Under the pieces are notes generated by a model. The model did no database searches and was not told the origin of the DNA. It worked only from the letters and a program-made list of their open reading frames with translations. From contig NZ_JAENXS010000001.1 in assembly GCF_016612535.1 (NCBI RefSeq), forward strand, positions 3,001,501 to 3,065,500: 64,000 bases of DNA, read 5' to 3'. This document shows, piece after piece, positions 59,019 to 64,000 of the stretch. Numbering within the stretch: the stretch's first letter is position 1; each line of letters opens with the position of its first letter. Origin of the DNA: Bradyrhizobium diazoefficiens. Lineage in GTDB: Bacteria > Pseudomonadota > Alphaproteobacteria > Rhizobiales > Xanthobacteraceae. The translations under genes were made by a program, and so were the position numbers.

Positions 59019-60184
59019 CCCCTCACATGCTGACGCGGTCGCTGGACCGCGGCGCGATGATCTTTCTCGCCGTCGTCGCGGCCTGCGGAATCCTGATCCC
59101 GCTCTCCAACCTGCTGCTGCCGGCGGGCTCGTTCCTGCAGGTGCCGACCTATCTCGTTGCGCTCTGGGGCAAATATGTCTGCTACGCCATCCTGGCACTT
59201 TCGATCGACTTGATCTGGGGCTATTGCGGCATCCTCTCGCTCGGCCACGGCGCCTTCTTTGCGCTCGGCGGCTACGCCATGGGCATGTACCTGATGCGGC
59301 AGATCGGCACCCGCGGCGTCTACGGCAATCCGATCCTGCCGGACTTCATGGTGTTCCTGAACTACTCGAAACTGCCGTGGTACTGGCACGGCTTCGACAT
59401 GTTCTGGTTCGCGGCGCTGATGGTCCTATTCGTGCCGGGCCTGCTCGCCTTCTGCTTCGGCTGGCTCGCGTTCCGCTCCCGCGTCACCGGCGTGTACCTG
59501 TCGATCATCACGCAGGCGATGACCTATGCCCTGCTGCTCGCCTTCTTCCGCAACGATTTCGGCTTCGGCGGCAACAACGGCCTGACCGACTTCAAGGATA
59601 TCCTGGGCTTCAATGTGCAGGCCGAAGGCACCCGCGGCGCCCTGTTCATGCTGAGCTGTCTCGGCCTGATCGTCAGCTTCCTGATCTGTCGCGCGGTCGT
59701 GTCCTCCAAGCTCGGCAAAGTGTTGGTCGCGATCCGCGATGCGGAATCACGCAGCCGCTTCCTCGGCTACCGCGTCGAATCGTATAAGCTGTTCGTGTTC
59801 ACGCTGTCGGCCTGCATGGCGGGCGTCGCCGGTGCGCTCTATGTGCCGCAGGTCGGCATCATCAACCCATCCGAATTTGCGCCGGGCAACTCGATCGAGG
59901 CCGTGATCTGGGTTGCGGTCGGCGGCCGAGGCACGCTGGTCGGCGCGGCGCTCGGCGCCGTCGTCGTCAATTACGCTAAGACGGTCTTCACCTCCGGCGC
60001 GCTCGCGCCCTACTGGCTGTTCATGCTGGGCGCGATGTTCATCCTGGTGACGCTGCTGTTGCCGAAGGGCATCGTCGGGACGTTCAACGCGTGGCGGGAC
60101 TCGTCGAAAGAGAGGCGCCCGGCCGCGACCACTGCAAGTGCGGCGGCCGAGGACGGCGTCACCGAACCGAAAATGGCGGAGTAG
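59015..60184 (+). CDS. urtC: Urea ABC transporter permease UrtC
   Basis: This 389-residue LivM-type permease has about nine hydrophobic segments. LIWGYCGILSLGHGAFFALGGYAMGMYLM (about 68-96) is the family signature, and IRDAESRSRFLGYRVESYKLFVF is the coupling loop. The last 25 residues are a polar Ala/Arg-rich tail. It overlaps urtB by 4 bp. Confidence 0.95.
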   Translation: MTPHMLTRSLDRGAMIFLAVVAACGILIPLSNLLLPAGSFLQVPTYLVALWGKYVCYAILALSIDLIWGYCGILSLGHGAFFALGGYAMGMYLMRQIGTRGVYGNPILPDFMVFLNYSKLPWYWHGFDMFWFAALMVLFVPGLLAFCFGWLAFRSRVTGVYLSIITQAMTYALLLAFFRNDFGFGGNNGLTDFKDILGFNVQAEGTRGALFMLSCLGLIVSFLICRAVVSSKLGKVLVAIRDAESRSRFLGYRVESYKLFVFTLSACMAGVAGALYVPQVGIINPSEFAPGNSIEAVIWVAVGGRGTLVGAALGAVVVNYAKTVFTSGALAPYWLFMLGAMFILVTLLLPKGIVGTFNAWRDSSKERRPAATTASAAAEDGVTEPKMAE

Positions 60185-60189
60185 GCGCA

Positions 60190-60951
60190 ATGAGCGTGAT
60201 GGATACCCGCGCGACCTCCGCGATGCTCTACCTCGACGGCGTGCACGTCTCATTCGACGGCTTCCACGCCATCAACAATCTGTCGCTGACGCTCGCGCCC
60301 GGCGAGATGCGCGCCATCATCGGCCCGAACGGCGCCGGCAAGACCACGATGATGGACATCATCACCGGCAAGACCAAGCCCGACGAGGGAACGGTGCTGT
60401 TCGACGGCGTCACCGACCTGACGCGGCTGGACGAGACCCGCATCGCCGAGCTCGGCATCGGCCGCAAATTCCAGAAGCCGACCGTGTTCGAGAGCCAGAC
60501 CGTGCAGGACAATCTGCTGCTGGCGCTCAATGTCGATCACAGCGTCAAGGGCACGTTGTTTTGGCGCGGCAGCAGGGCGGAGTCGGAGCGCATCGAGAAG
60601 GTGCTGGAGACGATCCGCCTCACCGACGCCCGTAACCGCCTCGCCGGCAGCCTCAGTCACGGCCAGAAGCAATGGCTGGAGATCGGCATGCTGCTCGCGC
60701 AGGACCCGAAGCTGCTCCTGGTCGACGAGCCCGTCGCAGGGATGACCGACGTCGAGACGCATCTCACCGCCGAGCTGCTCAAGGAGATCAACAAGACCCA
60801 CACCGTCATGGTGGTCGAGCACGACATGACGTTCGTGCGCGAGCTCGGGGTCAAGGTCACCTGCCTGCATGAAGGCACGGTGCTGGCGGAAGGAACCATC
60901 GACCAGGTCTCGTCCAACGAGCGGGTCATCGAAGTCTATCTGGGACGCTGA
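60190..60951 (+). CDS. urtD: Urea ABC transporter ATP-binding protein UrtD
   Basis: The protein has 253 residues from ATG 60190. The frame is open into urtC but that is not the start. LivG-type ATPase: Walker A GPNGAGKTT (about 46), FQKPTVFESQTVQDN, the signature LSHGQKQWLEIGMLLAQ, Walker B LLLVDEPVAGMTDVE, and VVEHDMTFVRELG. The FQKPTVFE stretch is typical of UrtD rather than amino-acid LivG. Confidence 0.95.
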   Translation: MSVMDTRATSAMLYLDGVHVSFDGFHAINNLSLTLAPGEMRAIIGPNGAGKTTMMDIITGKTKPDEGTVLFDGVTDLTRLDETRIAELGIGRKFQKPTVFESQTVQDNLLLALNVDHSVKGTLFWRGSRAESERIEKVLETIRLTDARNRLAGSLSHGQKQWLEIGMLLAQDPKLLLVDEPVAGMTDVETHLTAELLKEINKTHTVMVVEHDMTFVRELGVKVTCLHEGTVLAEGTIDQVSSNERVIEVYLGR

Positions 60952-60954
60952 GCG

Positions 60955-61650
60955 ATGCTTGAGGTCAAGGACATCAACCTGTTCTACGGCGCGGCGCAGG
61001 CTTTGCGCGGCGTCTCGATCGCGGCCGAGCCGGGCAAGGTCACCTGTGTGCTCGGGCGCAACGGCGTCGGCAAGACCTCGCTGTTGCGCGCCATGGTCGG
61101 GCAGTATCCCATCTCCTCGGGTGCGATCGTGTTCGACGGCAGCGACATCACGGGGCTCAAGCCTTATGAGCGCGCGCGCAAGGGCGTCGGCTTCGTGCCG
61201 CAAGGCCGCGAGATCTTTCCGCTCCTGACGGTCGAAGAAAACCTCAAGACCGGCTTCGGGCCGCTCAAGCGCGAGGACAGGCACATTCCGGACGACGTGT
61301 TCTCGCTATTCCCGGTGCTGCAATCCATGCTCGGCCGGCGCGGCGGCGACCTCTCCGGCGGCCAGCAGCAGCAGCTCGCGATCGGGCGCGCGCTGGTGAT
61401 GCGGCCGAAATTGCTGCTGCTCGACGAGCCGACCGAGGGCATCCAGCCGTCGATCATCAAGGACATCGGCCGTGCCATCTCTTATCTGCGCAATCTCGGC
61501 AACATCGCCATTGTGCTGGTCGAACAATATCTCGACTTTGCCTGCGAACTCGGCGACAGTTTTGCGGTGATGGATCGCGGCGCGGTGAAATTCACCTGCG
61601 ACCGTACCAATCTCGACGCGAGCGAAATCAGCCGCCAGATGGCGCTCTAA
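60955..61650 (+). CDS. urtE: Urea ABC transporter ATP-binding protein UrtE
   Basis: This 231-residue LivF-type ATPase has Walker A GRNGVGKTS (about 36), VPQGREIFPLLTVEENLKTG, signature LSGGQQQQLAIGRAL and Walker B LLLLDEPTEGIQPSI. EQYLDFACELGDSFAVMDRG follows. It starts 3 bp after urtD and ends the importer part of the operon. ureD follows at 34 bp. Confidence 0.95.
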   Translation: MLEVKDINLFYGAAQALRGVSIAAEPGKVTCVLGRNGVGKTSLLRAMVGQYPISSGAIVFDGSDITGLKPYERARKGVGFVPQGREIFPLLTVEENLKTGFGPLKREDRHIPDDVFSLFPVLQSMLGRRGGDLSGGQQQQLAIGRALVMRPKLLLLDEPTEGIQPSIIKDIGRAISYLRNLGNIAIVLVEQYLDFACELGDSFAVMDRGAVKFTCDRTNLDASEISRQMAL

Positions 61651-61684
61651 GCGAAGAACCTGCCGCGACCGGCTGGGGAGACGG

Positions 61685-62515
61685 ATGCGCAGCGAACTAT
61701 CAGCCACGTCCACCGTGTTCGAGGCCAACCGCGCCCGCGGCGCTGTCAGCTTCGACGTGCACGCCCGCGACGGCGTGACGCGGCGCGGTGCTTTGCATGA
61801 ATCCGGCTCGCTCCGCGTGCGATTTCCTTCGCCGGAGACCGACGGCCTGTCTGGCGTGTTCATCAACACAGCCGGCGGCGTTGCCGGTGGCGATCGTTTT
61901 GATATCGAGATATCGGCTGCCGAAGCCACGCGCCTGACGCTGACCACGGCTGCCGCCGAAAAGATCTATCGTGCGCCGGGGGCGGCATCGCAGATCAACA
62001 TCGCATTGAAGGCCGGCGCCGGCGCGCATCTCGCCTGGTTGCCGCAGGAGACGATCCTGTTCGACCGCGCGCGCGTCCAGCGCTGCTTCGACATCGAGCT
62101 CGATGAGGCGGCCTCGCTCCTGCTGTGCGAGATTGTGGTGTTCGGCCGCACCGCCATGGGCGAGCGGATGGAGCAGGGCGGGTTCGTCGACCGCTGGCGA
62201 TTGCGCCGTGGCGGCAGGCTGGTCTTCGCCGAGACTGTCAGGCTCGATGGAAATATCGGCGCAAAGCTCGCGGGATCCGCGGTCGCCAAGGGCGGCGCTG
62301 CAATCGGAACGGCCCTGATTGTGCCGGGCGATGAGGCGCTGCTCGATCGCCTCCGCGACGTCTCGGACTCGTTCGCCGGCGAGGTCGGGATATCCGCCTG
62401 GAATGGCTTTGCAATGGCGCGGTTCTGTGCCCAAGATGCGGCGCGTTTGCGCGCTGACATGATGGCGGTGCTGGCGCGCACCGGCGCCGCACTGCCGCGG
62501 CTCTGGTTGAATTGA
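61685..62515 (+). CDS. ureD: Urease accessory protein UreD
   Basis: This 276-residue chaperone binds apo-urease and, with UreF and UreG, delivers nickel. GVFINTAGGVAGGDRFDIEI (about 57), LTTAAAEKIYRA, HLAWLPQETILFDRARVQR and FGRTAMGE are conserved UreD segments. Close spacing to urtE suggests continuous transcription from the urea importer into urease maturation genes. Confidence 0.95.
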   Translation: MRSELSATSTVFEANRARGAVSFDVHARDGVTRRGALHESGSLRVRFPSPETDGLSGVFINTAGGVAGGDRFDIEISAAEATRLTLTTAAAEKIYRAPGAASQINIALKAGAGAHLAWLPQETILFDRARVQRCFDIELDEAASLLLCEIVVFGRTAMGERMEQGGFVDRWRLRRGGRLVFAETVRLDGNIGAKLAGSAVAKGGAAIGTALIVPGDEALLDRLRDVSDSFAGEVGISAWNGFAMARFCAQDAARLRADMMAVLARTGAALPRLWLN

Positions 62516-62555
62516 CGGCCGGCTGAATTGACGTGTTGAACGGAAGAGATTTCGC

Positions 62556-62858
62556 ATGAACCTGTCTCCCCGAGAAAAGGACAAGCTTCTGATTTCGATG
62601 GCGGCCATCGTGGCGCACCGCAGGCTCGACCGGGGCCTCAAGCTCAATCATCCCGAGGCAATCGCGATCATCTCCGATTTCATCCTCGAGGGCGCCCGGG
62701 ACGGCCGCACTGTCGCCGAGCTGATGCAATCCGGCGCGCAGGTGCTGACGCGTGAGCAGGTGATGCCGGGCATCCCCGAGATGATCCACGACATCCAGGT
62801 CGAGGCGACATTCCCGGACGGCACCAAGCTCGTCACCGTCCACGAGCCGATCCGATAG
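62556..62858 (+). CDS. ureA: Urease gamma subunit
   Basis: This 100-residue protein has [20 protein letters not shown] at the start, [55 protein letters not shown] and the closing EPIR. It is full length for a separate gamma subunit. It forms the urease trimer with UreB and UreC. Confidence 0.97.
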   Translation: MNLSPREKDKLLISMAAIVAHRRLDRGLKLNHPEAIAIISDFILEGARDGRTVAELMQSGAQVLTREQVMPGIPEMIHDIQVEATFPDGTKLVTVHEPIR

Positions 62859-62867
62859 GAGCCCAAC

Positions 62868-63173
62868 ATGATCCCCGGCGAATTCTTCATCCAGGACGGC
62901 GAGATCGAGCTCAATGTCGGCCGCAAGACGGTGACGCTGATCGTGGCCAACACCGGCGACCGCCCGATCCAGGTTGGCTCGCACTACCATTTCTTCGAGA
63001 CCAACCCGGCCCTGAAGTTCGACCGCAAGAAGGCCCGCGGCATGCGCCTCGATATCGCCGCCGGCACCGCCGTCCGCTTCGAGCCCGGCCAGACCCGCGA
63101 CGTCCAGCTTGTGGCGCTGGCGGGGAAGAAGACCATCTACGGTTTTCGTGGCGAGGTGATGGGGAAGCTGTGA
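62868..63173 (+). CDS. ureB: Urease beta subunit
   Basis: This 101-residue protein starts [44 protein letters not shown] and [25 protein letters not shown] are the family core. It follows ureA at 9 bp. The next gene is not ureC but an HD-domain hydrolase. Confidence 0.97.
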   Translation: MIPGEFFIQDGEIELNVGRKTVTLIVANTGDRPIQVGSHYHFFETNPALKFDRKKARGMRLDIAAGTAVRFEPGQTRDVQLVALAGKKTIYGFRGEVMGKL

Positions 63174-63230
63174 GCGGTCAGGAACGAAGCATGTGGCGGT
63201 ACGGTTAAGACGGTCATGGAGGATACTGCC

Positions 63231-63770
63231 ATGCTGTCGTCAATCCAGCTCATTTCTGAAGCTGCCGAGCTCGCCGCGCAGCGTCACACCGGTACCCCGC
63301 GCAAGGCGCGGCCAAACGAGCCCTACGTCAATCATCTTGCCGAGGTCGCGAACCTGCTGGCGACCGCGACAGACGGTGCTGATGCCGAGCTCGTTGCAGC
63401 CGGATGGCTGCACGACACGGTCGAGGACACCGAGACCAGCCGCGAGGAGCTTGCGCAAACGTTTTCTGATCGCGTCGCCTCGCTCGTCACCGAATGCACC
63501 GACGACATGAACCTGCCGAAGACAGAACGGCGGCAGAAGCAGATCGAGGACGCCCCGCATAAATCGCCAGGCGCGAAGCTGATCAAGATCGCCGATAAGA
63601 TCAGCAACATCCGCGCGCGCATCGTACCGGATCCGAGCAAACAGCAGCGCGACGATCTCGCCGACTATGTGAGCTGGGCGGAAAAGGTCGTTGCGGGATG
63701 CCGCGGCGTCAACGCCCGACTGGACACAGCGTTCGATGAGACGGTGAGGACGGCAAAACGCCTGTTGTGA
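63231..63770 (+). CDS. MESH1-like HD-domain phosphohydrolase (SpoT-type hydrolase domain)
   Basis: The protein has 179 residues from ATG 63231, chosen because GGAGGA (63218-63223) is 7 nt upstream. A further ATG at 63216 overlaps that site. It is a lone HD hydrolase domain of the RelA/SpoT family: His19 in AAQRHTGTPRKA, PYVNHLAEVANLL, the HD pair His61-Asp62 in GWLHDTVEDT, TECTDDMNLPKTERRQKQ and AKLIKIADKISNIRAR. This is the order found in MESH1 and small alarmone hydrolases, with no synthetase or ACT part. It would hydrolyse ppGpp, NADPH or a similar 3'/2'-phosphorylated nucleotide. Its place between ureB and ureC is unusual. Confidence 0.88.
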   Translation: MLSSIQLISEAAELAAQRHTGTPRKARPNEPYVNHLAEVANLLATATDGADAELVAAGWLHDTVEDTETSREELAQTFSDRVASLVTECTDDMNLPKTERRQKQIEDAPHKSPGAKLIKIADKISNIRARIVPDPSKQQRDDLADYVSWAEKVVAGCRGVNARLDTAFDETVRTAKRLL

Positions 63771-63793
63771 TGATTTGACGAATGGGGGCTGAC

Positions 63794-64000
63794 ATGTCCG
63801 TGAAGATCAAGCGTTCCGTCTATGCCGACATGTTCGGCCCGACCACCGGCGACAGGGTGCGGCTCGCCGATACCGATCTCGTCATCGAGGTGGAGAAGGA
63901 TTTCACCATTTATGGCGAGGAGGTGAAATTCGGCGGCGGCAAGGTGATCCGTGACGGCATGGGCCAGTCGCAGGTGACGAACAAGCAAGGTGCGGCCGAT
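63794..64000 (+). CDS. ureC: Urease alpha subunit (partial, runs off window)
   Basis: The first 69 codons are present: [20 protein letters not shown], then [16 protein letters not shown] and [21 protein letters not shown], the invariant UreC N-terminus. An ATG at 63782 in the same frame would add four residues. ATG 63794 fits the family better and has GGGGG upstream. The nickel ligands lie beyond the window. Confidence 0.96.
   Translation, partial: MSVKIKRSVYADMFGPTTGDRVRLADTDLVIEVEKDFTIYGEEVKFGGGKVIRDGMGQSQVTNKQGAAD

Noticed and set aside
57453..59198. 581-codon minus-strand frame opposite urtB
   Set aside because: Shadow frame. urtB is complete and conserved across the whole interval.

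Overview
This 64 kb window is high-GC alphaproteobacterial chromosome. I read it as Bradyrhizobium or a very close relative. Three things point there: a near-canonical 184-residue CycM cytochrome, a pim-type dicarboxylate beta-oxidation cluster of the Rhodopseudomonas/Bradyrhizobium kind, and several families of short dispersed intergenic palindromes. No tRNA, rRNA, CRISPR array, transposase or integrase was recognised.

Layout. 0-8 kb: a truncated IclR-type regulator, a perfect inverted repeat, then pimF, pimA, pimC, pimD and a short-chain dehydrogenase, which together activate dicarboxylic or fatty acids and degrade them by beta-oxidation. 8-12 kb: glycerol kinase, a glutathione S-transferase, and a DUF3592 membrane protein whose far side carries a degenerate copy of the GST 3' end. 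12-20.8 kb: metF-metH, an LLM oxidoreductase, pheA, kdsB and cycM. 20.9-28.7 kb: a five-gene Yej-type oligopeptide ABC importer with two tandem binding proteins. 28.7-35.3 kb: a lower-GC accessory stretch holding an O-methyltransferase, a DUF1993/TetR divergent pair with a 20-bp perfect operator, outer-membrane barrel genes (one truncated), a decayed copy of the end of the neighbouring NlpC/P60 gene, and small orphan genes. 35.3-39.8 kb: NlpC/P60 peptidase, M17 aminopeptidase, a small membrane protein and a calcineurin-like phosphoesterase. 39.9-53 kb: a complete Tad/Flp pilus locus in two opposed units, tadD on the plus strand and flp-(48-aa ORF)-cpaABCD-tadZABC on the minus strand, followed by a sterol desaturase-family gene and a plus-strand minor-pilin group. 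53-55.5 kb: a cold-shock/RNA group (csp, an extended IF-1, a DEAD-box helicase). 55.8-64 kb: the urea system, with a -24/-12 sigma-54 promoter driving urtABCDE, then ureD, ureA, ureB, a MESH1-like HD hydrolase and the start of ureC.

Functional links. The urea block takes up urea through the Urt ABC importer and hydrolyses it with urease. Its promoter architecture points to nitrogen-limitation control by RpoN/NtrC. The Tad block makes adhesive Flp pili. Signals most worth following are the MESH1-like gene inside the urease operon, the RpoN/NtrC-like urt promoter, the two accessory segments bracketed by degenerate 3' ends of a neighbouring gene, and the unannotated 48-aa membrane ORF inside the tad locus.
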